Shown in pieces: positions 7,707 to 15,592 of a stretch of 42,086 nucleotides of DNA. The DNA is from JAAYGD01 sp964609995. GTDB lineage: Bacteria; Bacillota_I; Bacilli_A; RF39; UBA660. The stretch is from positions 1-42,086 of the forward strand of contig CAZSTI010000005.1 in NCBI GenBank assembly GCA_964609995.1, read 5' to 3'. The position numbers and the translations under genes were made by a program. The notes beneath the pieces are model-generated. The model was given only the letters and a program-made list of their open reading frames with translations, was not told the origin of the DNA and did not search any database. Position 1 is the stretch's first letter, and each line of letters begins with the position of its first letter.

Positions 7707-8883
7707 TTATATAGTCACCCGCCTTCATTAATACATCAATAAGTTTATCTATTTCTTCTTTTGTATTATAAAAGGATAAACTGATTCTAATAGTAGAATC
7801 AACCTCTAAATATTTCATAAAAGGTTCACAACAATGATGACCCGCTCTTACTATAATGTTATATTTATCTAATAAACTTCCTATATCATGTGAATGTATA
7901 TGATTAATATTAAATAAAACTATAGAACTATCTATATTGTTTTCGTTATAAATTGTAATATCTTTAATGTCTTTTAATTGATTAATAAGATATTCTCTTA
8001 AATTTATTACTTGGTTATGCATATTATTAATGCCAATTTTACTTATGTAATCAATTGCTTTACCTAAACCTAAAACCGAAGAAATCATCATAGTTCCAGC
8101 TTCAAATTTATATGGAGCTTCTTTATAAGTTGTTTTTTCTATCGACACAGACTCTATCATTTCACCACCATATGAAGTGGGTTCCATATCATCTAATAAT
8201 TGTTTTTTTCCATATAATATACCAATTCCTGTTGGACCGTACATTTTATGCCCTGAAAAAGCATAAAAATCAATATCTAAGTCTTTAACATCAACTTTAA
8301 TGTTCGATATTGCTTGAGCACCATCAACAACAAAAATAGCGTTGTATTTGCGTACTAATTTTGATAATTCTTTTATGTTATTAATTCCTCCCATTGTATT
8401 AGAAATATGATTAAGTGATACAATTTTAGTATGAATGTTTAATTTTTTTTCTAATAGAGAAGGGGATACGGTACCATCTTTTTCAACATCTAATACTATT
8501 AGTTTGGCTTTTTTTCTTTCACATAGTTTTTGCCAAGGAACAAAGTTTGAATGATGCTCAATTATTGAAATAATTATTTCATCATTTTCATTTATTTTTT
8601 CTTCCAAAGAATTAGCAAGGAAATTAATGCTATCAGTTGTTCCTCTAGTAAATATTATTTCTTTATTATTAGCATTAATAAAATTAGCAACTTTTTTTCT
8701 TACTTCCTCATATTTTATAGTAGAATAATATGATAAACTATCTATTCCTCGATTAATATTAGATGTATTTTTAGTATAATAATTAAATATTTCTTTTGTT
8801 ACATCAGTTGGTTTGTATGAAGTTGCTGCATTATTAAAATAAATGTATTTTTCTTTTAACATTGGAAAGTCTTCTCTATTCAT
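7693..8883 (-). CDS. sufS: Cysteine desulfurase SufS
   Basis: A PLP-dependent group II cysteine desulfurase that supplies sulfur for Fe-S clusters. In the 396-residue sequence, YIYFNNAATS opens the fold, EHHSNFVPWQ holds the PLP-stacking histidine, VVDGAQA the PLP aspartate, and FSGHKMYGPTG the Schiff-base lysine (K213). The catalytic cysteine is in RAGHHCCEP (C351, followed by an unusual second cysteine C352). Length is normal. It starts from ATG four bases inside the end of sufD (ATGA-type overlap) and overlaps sufU downstream. Confidence 0.96.
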   Translation of the reverse strand: MNREDFPMLKEKYIYFNNAATSYKPTDVTKEIFNYYTKNTSNINRGIDSLSYYSTIKYEEVRKKVANFINANNKEIIFTRGTTDSINFLANSLEEKINENDEIIISIIEHHSNFVPWQKLCERKKAKLIVLDVEKDGTVSPSLLEKKLNIHTKIVSLNHISNTMGGINNIKELSKLVRKYNAIFVVDGAQAISNIKVDVKDLDIDFYAFSGHKMYGPTGIGILYGKKQLLDDMEPTSYGGEMIESVSIEKTTYKEAPYKFEAGTMMISSVLGLGKAIDYISKIGINNMHNQVINLREYLINQLKDIKDITIYNENNIDSSIVLFNINHIHSHDIGSLLDKYNIIVRAGHHCCEPFMKYLEVDSTIRISLSFYNTKEEIDKLIDVLMKAGDYINELF

Positions 8884-9617
8884 ATATACCTCTCTATCAT
8901 TTTCTCTATTATTTCTCTTTTTTCATTTGGAGTATCTTTTAATAAGAAATTTAATGCATAAATTTTATTAGCAGTTTCTTTATTAATTCCTTTACTCATT
9001 AAATAATATAAATCTCTTTCATTTATTCTAGATACACTAGATGAATGTTTGGCATAAACATTGTTTTCATCTATAAACAATATTGGTGACATCTCAACTT
9101 TAGAATTACTATCTAATATAATAGCTTCAATATTTTGACTTGAATTGGAATTAATAGAATCATTTTTAATATTACTTTTAATATTCATTGAGCAAATTGA
9201 ATTATTATTTAAAATAGATCTATTAGTAATAATAGAATTGGTATTATCATTTAAATGGTTTATTAGTGCACTATGAGTACTTATATTATGGTTTGATAAA
9301 TTAATCATAGAGTAATTTGTGTTACTATTTTTGCCAATTAAATTAATATTTATATTAGTATTATTTTTTTTATTAAATAATCCAAAGAATACTTTTACAG
9401 ATGAATTATCATTAACATTTATAGTTAAATCCATCTTAATATTATGATTGGTTATTAAATAAATATTACTTTTTATATTTTTTTCTAAGGTAATAGTTAA
9501 ATTTAAGTTTAAATATTTAATTATATCTAATTCTAAATCCACATTTTTATTAATTATTATTTCTTCTTCAATTGTTTTGTCAATTTTTAAAGTGGTATTT
9601 GTATTAACTTCAATCAT
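8880..9617 (-). CDS. sufD: SufD, shortened form
   Basis: SufD is the paralogue of SufB that completes the SufBC2D complex. The product is only 245 residues, against about 400 or more in most bacteria. It keeps the beta-helix-like middle (repetitive N, I, S and T-rich strands) and the diagnostic C-terminal block HSSSVSRINERDLYYLMSKG, which aligns with the SufB block HEAKVSKIDERLLFYIMSKG. The large N-terminal helical region is missing. Its place between sufC and sufS is the standard Firmicute order. The conserved SufD histidine appears as the H of KHSSSV. The start is the ATG overlapping the sufC stop. Confidence 0.85.
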   Translation of the reverse strand: MIEVNTNTTLKIDKTIEEEIIINKNVDLELDIIKYLNLNLTITLEKNIKSNIYLITNHNIKMDLTINVNDNSSVKVFFGLFNKKNNTNININLIGKNSNTNYSMINLSNHNISTHSALINHLNDNTNSIITNRSILNNNSICSMNIKSNIKNDSINSNSSQNIEAIILDSNSKVEMSPILFIDENNVYAKHSSSVSRINERDLYYLMSKGINKETANKIYALNFLLKDTPNEKREIIEKMIERYI

Positions 9618-10339
9618 GATTTATAACCTTCTTTTTCAATCTTTTCTGCTAAAGAATTGTCTCCTGATTGAGTTATTATTCCATTATCTATAATGTGCAC
9701 ATGAGTAGGTTTTAAATATTTTAAAATATTAGTATGATGTGTAATTATAAGGAAAGATACTTCATTATTGCTTTCATAATATTCTTTTAAAGTTTTACCA
9801 ACAATCTTAATAGCATCTACATCTAAACCGGAATCTATTTCATCTAAAATAATTAATTTTGGTTTAAACATTAGTATTTGCGCAATTTCATTTTTCTTTT
9901 TTTCTCCACCACTAAAACCAACATTTACATCTCTTTTCATATAATCATCTTTTAAGTTTAATTTTTCTTTAGAATTTTCTATTAACTTATATAAATCAAT
10001 AGTATTAATCTTATTATTATTTCTTGAATTTATAGCGTTTTTAATAAAATCTATATTTGATATTCCATCTAATTCATTAGGGTATTGCATTGCGAGAAAC
10101 ATTCCTTTTCTAGCTCTTTCATCAACACTCATTTTTAATAAATCTTCATTATCAAAATAAATAGAACCATCTAATATTTCATATCTTGGATCACCCATTA
10201 ATGTATTTGCAAGAGTACTTTTACCAATACCATTTTTCCCCATAATGGCGTGTATCTCTTTATTATTTATATTTAAATTAATATTATTTAATATTTCTTT
10301 TCCATCAGTTTTTACTTTTAAATTTTTTATTACTAGCAT
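9614..10339 (-). CDS. sufC: SufC ATPase of the SufBCD complex
   Basis: SufC is the ABC-type ATPase that powers the SufBCD scaffold; it is soluble and not a transporter. The 241-residue product has Walker A GKNGIGKST (34-42), the Suf-type Q-loop region LAMQYPNELDGIS (82-94), the signature FSGGEKKKNEI (142-152) and Walker B LIILDEIDSGLD (162-173). A longer reading frame extends to 10405, but the ATG at 10339 sits just after GGAGG and matches the SufC N-terminus (MLVIKNLKV), and the extension would run across the promoter and palindrome. It is the first gene of the suf operon. Confidence 0.96.
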   Translation of the reverse strand: MLVIKNLKVKTDGKEILNNINLNINNKEIHAIMGKNGIGKSTLANTLMGDPRYEILDGSIYFDNEDLLKMSVDERARKGMFLAMQYPNELDGISNIDFIKNAINSRNNNKINTIDLYKLIENSKEKLNLKDDYMKRDVNVGFSGGEKKKNEIAQILMFKPKLIILDEIDSGLDVDAIKIVGKTLKEYYESNNEVSFLIITHHTNILKYLKPTHVHIIDNGIITQSGDNSLAEKIEKEGYKS

Positions 10340-10351
10340 AATAATCCTCCA

Positions 10352-10402
10352 GTTAGCATACGCTAACAAATTAATTATATTATATATTTGTAGAATATGC
10401 AA
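10352..10402 (-). promoter_or_regulatory. suf operon promoter with palindromic operator
   Basis: On the minus strand, TTGCAT (10397-10402), a 17-base spacer and TATAAT (10374-10379) make a good sigma-A promoter. About seven bases further on, at the expected transcription start, lies GTTAGCGTATGCTAAC (10352-10367): 6-base inverted arms (GTTAGC/GCTAAC) around a four-base centre. It is followed directly by the SD (CTGGAGG) and the sufC ATG. The position is ideal for a repressor. The TTAGC...GCTAA arms recall DtxR-family boxes, and the operon's last gene encodes a DtxR-like protein, so autogenous control is the natural inference. Confidence 0.75.
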
Positions 10403-10437
10403 CAAAATATGATTGTATTAAAATATTATTTATATGA

Positions 10438-10443
10438 TATAAT
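10438..10443 (+). promoter_or_regulatory. Extended -10 promoter before the 10467 gene
   Basis: TGATATAAT (TATAAT at 10438-10443) stands 23 bases before the ATG at 10467 and forms the divergent partner of the suf promoter. No good -35 box is visible. TGATATAAT and TATGTTATAAT recur before many genes in this window, so an extended -10 seems to be the common promoter form here. Confidence 0.5.
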
Positions 10444-10466
10444 TAAAATTGCATTTGGAGGTTTAT

Positions 10467-11168
10467 ATGTTTCAACATAAACTTGATTATGATAAATTAA
10501 AAATTGAATTTGTAAATATTTTTGAAGAGAATGAAAAGAAAGCATTGGATGATTCTATAATTAATAATAGTAATTTTATTGATAATTTAATTAATTTAAT
10601 AAAAGATGAAATTAATATAATTGATAGATATTATTATGATTTTTCTCTATTGTTAAATAATAATGATATTACTGGCCGTGCGGTGTATGATTTTTATCAT
10701 AGATACTTCTCTAAAGATATTGCAAATGAAGAGAATAAAAAGATAAATGATGGAACTTCAGAAGTTGAAAAAGCCTTTATACACTATGTCGAAGATGGTT
10801 ATAAAATTATTCCCGAAAAAGAAGCATCTGATGATATAAAAAATAATATTTGTGATGATTGGGGAAATAATTGTTCTTTATTAGTTTTGATTAATAAAAA
10901 AATAATGGAGAGAAAATATAATTCAACATTATCCTTAGTTGAACTAAGTAGTACACCTTATTATCGCTCTATTGAAGATTACATTGGCGGATTATTAATT
11001 TATGATTTAAATAATGATATATTAGATTATAATAATAATGAAACAAAAAAATATTTTATAGAAGTAATAAAAGAGCATTCTAATAAAAATGGGAATGATT
11101 TAGATAATTTATTAAAAGAAATTGCATATGATGATAAACCTAAAAAATATAGTTTAGAAAAGCATTAA
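10467..11168 (+). CDS. Unknown acidic/asparagine-rich cytoplasmic protein
   Basis: I do not recognise this 233-residue protein. It has no signal peptide or membrane segment. The first third (to about 60) is predicted helical and is followed by NDITGRAVYDFYHRYFSKDI; the centre holds two cysteines (ICDDWGNNCSLL). The last 35 residues (from about EVIKEHSNKN to KKYSLEKH) are repeated, with eight substitutions, at the end of the next ORF, a product of a tandem duplication. The ATG at 10467 is chosen over the upstream TTG at 10449 because GGAGG stands six bases before it. It ends in its own terminator, so it is probably transcribed alone, next to but not with the ABC genes. Confidence 0.7.
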   Translation: MFQHKLDYDKLKIEFVNIFEENEKKALDDSIINNSNFIDNLINLIKDEINIIDRYYYDFSLLLNNNDITGRAVYDFYHRYFSKDIANEENKKINDGTSEVEKAFIHYVEDGYKIIPEKEASDDIKNNICDDWGNNCSLLVLINKKIMERKYNSTLSLVELSSTPYYRSIEDYIGGLLIYDLNNDILDYNNNETKKYFIEVIKEHSNKNGNDLDNLLKEIAYDDKPKKYSLEKH

Positions 11169-11182
11169 TTATGCTTTTTTTA
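11157..11182 (+). terminator. Terminator after the unknown 10467 gene (duplicate copy 1)
   Basis: AAAAGCAT-TAATT-ATGCTTTT followed by a T run overlaps the stop codon of the preceding gene. A second copy lies at 11588-11612 within the tandem duplication. Confidence 0.75.
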
Positions 11183-11206
11183 ATTAAAAATAAAATAATA
11201 ACTATG

Positions 11207-11217
11207 TTATAATTAAG
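11207..11217 (+). promoter_or_regulatory. Extended -10 promoter before the chimeric ORF
   Basis: TATGTTATAAT, an extended -10 (TRTGn-TATAAT), lies about 20 bases before the ATG at 11237, with an AGGAGG ribosome site between. The same element is found before the intact ATPase gene in the second copy of the duplication. Confidence 0.55.
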
Positions 11218-11236
11218 CTGTTCTAGGAGGTCTTTT

Positions 11237-11599
11237 ATGACAATATTATATAAGTTAGTTAATGTTAGCAAAATTAATAAAAGAAAAAATATTGAAACAA
11301 GAACTTTAGATGACATAAATTTAGACATTAATGAAGGGAAAGCAATTATTATGGTTGGACCATCAGGGAGTGGAAAAAGTACGTTATTAAATGTGTTATT
11401 ATGTGTAGACAATGTATCAAGTGGAAATATTTACTATAAAAATATGGATATCTGTTTGCTTAATGAAGATAATAAGATTGAATATATAAGAGAATTAATA
11501 AAAGAATATTCTAATAAAAATGTGAATAATTTAGATAATTTATTTAAAGAAGTTGCATATGAGGATAAACCAAAAAAATATAGTTTAAAAAAGCATTAA
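11237..11599 (+). CDS. Chimeric ORF: truncated ABC ATPase N-terminus plus tail of the upstream protein
   Basis: This 120-residue ORF was formed by the tandem duplication. Residues 1-86 copy the start of the ATPase encoded at 11667 (15 substitutions) and keep Walker A GPSGSGKST, but there is no Q-loop, signature or Walker B. After EYIRE the frame continues into a copy of the last ~35 residues of the 10467 protein (KEYSNKN to KKYSLKKH). It cannot be a working ATPase. It still has its own promoter, AGGAGG site, start codon, open frame and terminator despite clear divergence from both parents, so either it is a recent remnant or the short product is kept. Best read as a gene fragment that may be expressed. 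Confidence 0.75.
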   Translation: MTILYKLVNVSKINKRKNIETRTLDDINLDINEGKAIIMVGPSGSGKSTLLNVLLCVDNVSSGNIYYKNMDICLLNEDNKIEYIRELIKEYSNKNVNNLDNLFKEVAYEDKPKKYSLKKH

Positions 11600-11612
11600 T
11601 TATGCTTTTTTT
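11588..11612 (+). terminator. Terminator after the chimeric ORF (duplicate copy 2)
   Basis: AAAAGCAT-TAATT-ATGCTTTT with a T run, the second copy of the terminator at 11157. It isolates the chimeric ORF from the ATPase gene that follows. Confidence 0.7.
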
Positions 11613-11631
11613 ATTAATAATATAATAATAA

Positions 11632-11647
11632 TTATGTTATAATTAAG
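11632..11647 (+). promoter_or_regulatory. Extended -10 promoter of the ABC exporter operon
   Basis: TATGTTATAAT followed by AGGAGG precedes the ATG at 11667. It is the duplicate of the element at 11207 and should drive the ATPase-permease-ATPase operon. Confidence 0.5.
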
Positions 11648-11666
11648 TTGTTTTAGGAGGTCTTAT

Positions 11667-12374
11667 ATGGCAGTAATTTATAAATTAGTTAATGTTAGTA
11701 AAATTTATAAAAGAAAAAATTTTGAAACAAGAGCTTTAGATGATATAAATTTAGACATTAATGAAGGGGAAGTTATTGTTATAGTTGGACCATCAGGGAG
11801 TGGAAAAAGTACGTTATTAAATGTGTTATCATGTGTAGACAATGTATCAAGTGGAAATATTTACTATAAAAATATGGATATCTGTTTGTTTAATGAAAAA
11901 AGTAAGGTTGAATATATTAGAGAAGTTCCTGGATTTATATTTCAATCATATAATTTAATTCCAAATTTGAATGCAAAAGAAAATATTGAATTAGCTTCTC
12001 ATATTTCTAAAAATCCATTAGATGTTAAAGATATAATAAAATTAGTGGGTTTAAATGATCATAAATATAAGTTTCCTTTTCAAATGAGTGGAGGACAATT
12101 GCAAAGAGTTTCAATTGCAAGAGCTTTAGTTAAAAATCCTAAAGTTTTGTTTTGCGATGAACCTACTGGAGCTTTAGATGAAAAGATGGGAAAACAAATA
12201 TTAAAATTATTACAAAAGATAAATAAACAATATAAAAATACTCTAATAATAGTGACTCATAATCCGAGCATAGGTGATATTGCAAACACAGTTATTACAA
12301 TGAAAAATGGAAAAATTGAAAATATCAAAAGAAATGAAAAGACAAAAAAAGCTGATGAAATAGGGTGGGCATAA
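11667..12374 (+). CDS. ABC exporter ATP-binding protein (LolD/MacB type), first copy
   Basis: A 235-residue ATPase of the LolD/MacB/FtsE group: Walker A GPSGSGKST (41-49), Q-loop FIFQSYNLIPNLNAKENIE (90-108), signature MSGGQLQRVSIARAL (140-154), Walker B VLFCDEPTGALDE (160-172) and H-loop histidine at about 198 in IVTHNP. It is complete and should be active. Its stop overlaps the permease start (TAATG), so it pairs with the FtsX-type permease that follows. The operon also encodes a second ATPase. Substrate unknown; such systems remove antimicrobial peptides, export lipoproteins or drive cell-wall enzymes. Confidence 0.93.
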   Translation: MAVIYKLVNVSKIYKRKNFETRALDDINLDINEGEVIVIVGPSGSGKSTLLNVLSCVDNVSSGNIYYKNMDICLFNEKSKVEYIREVPGFIFQSYNLIPNLNAKENIELASHISKNPLDVKDIIKLVGLNDHKYKFPFQMSGGQLQRVSIARALVKNPKVLFCDEPTGALDEKMGKQILKLLQKINKQYKNTLIIVTHNPSIGDIANTVITMKNGKIENIKRNEKTKKADEIGWA

Positions 12375-14851
12375 TGAGGTTGTTATTTATAAATTCGTTT
12401 TCAAGTATTAGAAAGAAAAAATTGCAAATAATAGGAATAATTCTATTGGTTTTCTTATCTACTAGTATTTATACAATGATGAATATGGCAGTAGATAGAA
12501 TGGAAGGGGCTTATACTAATTATATTAAAGAACAAAATGTTGAAGATTTAAGTTTAACAATAGATATAGATTATAGAAATAGTTATACATATTCTGATGT
12601 TTTAAATATAAAGGGAAATATTGAAACAGATGATAATGAACAATATATTATTAATTTATATTTAATGTGTTTAGCAAGTAGAAATTGTACTGATGACTTT
12701 TTAAAACAAGTAGATAGAGTTTTTGAAAAATATAATTTAAATAAAATAAAAAGAGAAGAAGTATTGGAAAATATTGCGAGAAAATATAATTTTTATTATG
12801 AGGAAAGTAGAAGTAAGCTAGGACAAGTAAATGATTATATATATAGAGTTATGCCTTATATTGAAGATAAAAAAATAAATATACCATATTTGTTAAAAGG
12901 AAAATTTCCTTCTGCAAATAATGAGGTTACTATTCTTGATGGGTTCGCTAATAACAATAATTTAAAAATTGGAAGTAAGATTAGTTTAAGTGAAAAGGAA
13001 TATACAGTAGTTGGTTATGCATATGCATCTGATTATATGTATCCAATAATAAATATATCTTCTCCAATGTTTGATGAAAAAAAGCATAATATTATTTTTA
13101 TGAATTCTGATGAATATAAAAATTTTAATGGAGTAGAAGAGGTTGTAAATAGCATAAAATTTAAAAAAGAAAATAGAACAGATGAAATTGCTGAAAAAGA
13201 AAAAAAAGCATATCTATCTATGAATGATATGTTAAGAATTGTCAGAAATAAATCTCCTAAACTTAAATTTGAAAATGGAAGAATATTTACTGAAAGTTTT
13301 TTATATTTATTATTAGGAGTATCAGCAATAATAATATTGGTTATTGCAAAAAAAAGAATTGAAGATGAAAGATTACAAATAGGTGTATTAAAAGCTTTAG
13401 GTTACAATAGATCTTCAATAGCATTTTCATATTTATTATATCCTTTAATTGGAGGATTAATTGGAGGATTATTGGGTTTTACTTTTGGATATTTTATGCA
13501 TCCTTTTATGACGGGTTTATTTATAAGTTATTATAATGTACCAACTTTAAAATCAGCTTTTGAAACTACTTATTTATTAAAAAGTACATTAATTCCAACA
13601 ATTGTTTTATCTATATTAACTTTCTTTATATTTTTATTTATGCTTAGACATAAAGCCTTATACTTATTGAGAGAAGGAAGTAATATTAAGGTTAATTTTA
13701 TTAGTAGAATTATATCAAGAATTACTATGGTTTTACCTTTTAAGGAAAGATTGAGAATTTCTTTAGCTAATAGATCAATAGGAAAGTTATTTATAGTATC
13801 ATTATCATCTTTTTTGACAGGATTACTTATTGTATTAGTTTTAGTAATATCTGATTTATTTTCTTATATAATAGATAAAAGTTTTAAAGATGTTAAATAT
13901 GATTATGTGGTTAATTATGCTAAACCTGAAACCACAATAAATCTTATTGATGATTTAGTTTTAACAAGAGAATATGTAATATCAAAAGCATATAATGAAA
14001 ACAATGAATTAATAGATCTAAAGGAAAGAAAAAAAGATTCTAATAATTCTATTACTATTGAAGGAATAGATAAAGAATTAAAATACTTTTATTTATATGA
14101 TGAAAAAAATAATAAAATTAATACTGATTTGTCTGAAAATAAAATAGTAATTAACACAAATATATCTAAGATTTTGGGATTAAAAATAGGAGATAAACTT
14201 GTTTTCAAAAACTTAGATAAAAAATATACTATAGTAAATATTACAGAATCATTTAATGGTTTTTCTGCATATGTTGATAGGGAAGAATTTGCTAAAGCAT
14301 TATCATTAAAATTATCTTACAATAAAAAATATTCAAAAGATAGTAAATATTCTAATTATTCTAAAATTGAAAATGAAGAAATAGTTAATATTGCAAGTAT
14401 TTTTAGTACTAAAGACTTGAAAAGAAATATGGGTACTATTTTAGAAACTTATGATATATCTTTGTATGTTGTAATGGTTTTTGCAGCAATAATGGTATTT
14501 ATTATAGTATTAATTATTGCAAATATTGTAATCGAAGAAAATAAAAAGACTATATCTTTAATGAGAGTATTAGGATATAAGAAAAAAGAAATTAATTCTA
14601 TAGTATTAAATATGTATACACCTTTTATTATATTATCTTATATATTATCTGTTCCTGCTATGATTTACTTATTAGAAAAAATTGTTGAAGCATTAATGAA
14701 AGATATTGATTTTGCAATTCCAATTACAATTTCTTACCTTAAAGCATTCATTGGATTAATTATTTTACTTGTTGGATATTATTTGGCAATGTATATTTCG
14801 AAAAGAACATTAAAAAGGATACCTTTATCGGTAGCATTAAAGAGGGAGTAA
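12374..14851 (+). CDS. ABC exporter permease with duplicated FtsX-type core
   Basis: An ~825-residue permease with two FtsX/MacB-type units. Membrane segments fall at about residues 18-37, 309-325, 349-375 and 404-424 (first unit) and 472-500, 695-720, 746-766 and 780-805 (second unit). Large extracellular domains lie at about 40-300 and 500-690. The 1+3 / 1+3 pattern is that of type VII (mechanotransmission) ABC permeases in one chain. The ATG at 12374 overlaps the stop of the first ATPase; an in-frame GTG at 12365 would add three residues and is less likely. The substrate cannot be inferred from the sequence; export or periplasm-side mechanical work rather than uptake is expected of the family. 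Confidence 0.9.
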   Translation: MRLLFINSFSSIRKKKLQIIGIILLVFLSTSIYTMMNMAVDRMEGAYTNYIKEQNVEDLSLTIDIDYRNSYTYSDVLNIKGNIETDDNEQYIINLYLMCLASRNCTDDFLKQVDRVFEKYNLNKIKREEVLENIARKYNFYYEESRSKLGQVNDYIYRVMPYIEDKKINIPYLLKGKFPSANNEVTILDGFANNNNLKIGSKISLSEKEYTVVGYAYASDYMYPIINISSPMFDEKKHNIIFMNSDEYKNFNGVEEVVNSIKFKKENRTDEIAEKEKKAYLSMNDMLRIVRNKSPKLKFENGRIFTESFLYLLLGVSAIIILVIAKKRIEDERLQIGVLKALGYNRSSIAFSYLLYPLIGGLIGGLLGFTFGYFMHPFMTGLFISYYNVPTLKSAFETTYLLKSTLIPTIVLSILTFFIFLFMLRHKALYLLREGSNIKVNFISRIISRITMVLPFKERLRISLANRSIGKLFIVSLSSFLTGLLIVLVLVISDLFSYIIDKSFKDVKYDYVVNYAKPETTINLIDDLVLTREYVISKAYNENNELIDLKERKKDSNNSITIEGIDKELKYFYLYDEKNNKINTDLSENKIVINTNISKILGLKIGDKLVFKNLDKKYTIVNITESFNGFSAYVDREEFAKALSLKLSYNKKYSKDSKYSNYSKIENEEIVNIASIFSTKDLKRNMGTILETYDISLYVVMVFAAIMVFIIVLIIANIVIEENKKTISLMRVLGYKKKEINSIVLNMYTPFIILSYILSVPAMIYLLEKIVEALMKDIDFAIPITISYLKAFIGLIILLVGYYLAMYISKRTLKRIPLSVALKRE

Positions 14852-14853
14852 AT

Positions 14854-15558
14854 ATGAAAAAATATATAGAATTAAGTAATGTTTATAGAACTTATAAAAA
14901 TGGAAAGTTAAGAAACAATGTATTGAATAAAGTGAATTTAATAATAAATAAAGGAGAAATAATTGTTATAATAGGTCCCTCTGGTAGTGGCAAAACAACT
15001 TTGTTGAATTGTATTTCTGGATTAGATAAACCTACTAAAGGAAAGATTAAAGTAGGAAAAGATGTTATTACTAGATTTGATGAGAAAGCCTTAACAAAAT
15101 TTAGAAAAAAGAAATTAGGATTTATTTTTCAAACTTATAACTTGTTAGAAAATTTAAATGTAAAACAAAATATTGAAATAGGTAGTAAATTAGTTAGAAA
15201 CAAAGTAGATATAAATAAAATAATTGAAATAGTAGATTTAACTAAACATATATCAAAAAATATTGATGAATTATCTGGTGGTGAACAACAAAGAGTTAGT
15301 ATTGCAAGAGCTTTAGCAAAAAAACCAGAGATAATGTTTTGCGATGAACCTACTGGTGCTTTAGATGAGTATACAGGTAAAAAAATATTAAGAGCTTTAG
15401 TAGATGCTAATGATGAATATGGAACAACTATGATTATTGTTACACATAATCCTGGGATTTCAAAAATAGGTGATAGAATTATAAAAATGAATAGTGGATC
15501 TATAATCGAAGATGTAAATAATAAAAGAGTTAAACCGGAAAATATTGTATGGGGATAA
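14854..15558 (+). CDS. ABC exporter ATP-binding protein, second copy
   Basis: A 234-residue LolD/MacB-type ATPase with Walker A GPSGSGKTT, Q-loop FIFQTYNLLENLNVKQNIE, signature LSGGEQQRVSIARAL, Walker B IMFCDEPTGALDE and an H-loop in IVTHNP, all intact. It is a paralogue of the protein at 11667 (shared FCDEPTGALDE and IVTHNPG-like ends) and starts two bases after the permease stop with a GGGAG site. One permease chain with two units flanked by two different ATPases suggests a heterodimeric motor. Confidence 0.93.
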   Translation: MKKYIELSNVYRTYKNGKLRNNVLNKVNLIINKGEIIVIIGPSGSGKTTLLNCISGLDKPTKGKIKVGKDVITRFDEKALTKFRKKKLGFIFQTYNLLENLNVKQNIEIGSKLVRNKVDINKIIEIVDLTKHISKNIDELSGGEQQRVSIARALAKKPEIMFCDEPTGALDEYTGKKILRALVDANDEYGTTMIIVTHNPGISKIGDRIIKMNSGSIIEDVNNKRVKPENIVWG

Positions 15559-15592
15559 ATTTATAGTATAATTATAATAATGAGGTGAGTTA

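Larger units (their letters stand above)
11064..11925 (+). repeat. ~430-bp direct tandem duplication
   Basis: Two diverged copies of about 430 bp lie head to tail, roughly 11064-11494 and 11495-11925. Each contains the last ~35 codons of the unknown gene, its terminator, an extended -10 promoter, an SD and the first 86 codons of an ABC ATPase. Offsets agree: the CTAATAAAAATG words are 431 bases apart, the stop codons 431 and the ATP-binding start codons 430. The junction at about 11494 fuses the ATPase start in frame to the unknown protein's tail. Confidence 0.9.

Noticed and set aside
10340..10405. 22-residue N-terminal extension of SufC
   Set aside because: It would cross the promoter, operator and SD; the ATG at 10339 directly after GGAGG matches the family.
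11237..11599. Functional third ABC ATPase
   Set aside because: It ends after Walker A and the strand that follows; signature, Walker B and H-loop are absent, and the tail comes from another gene.
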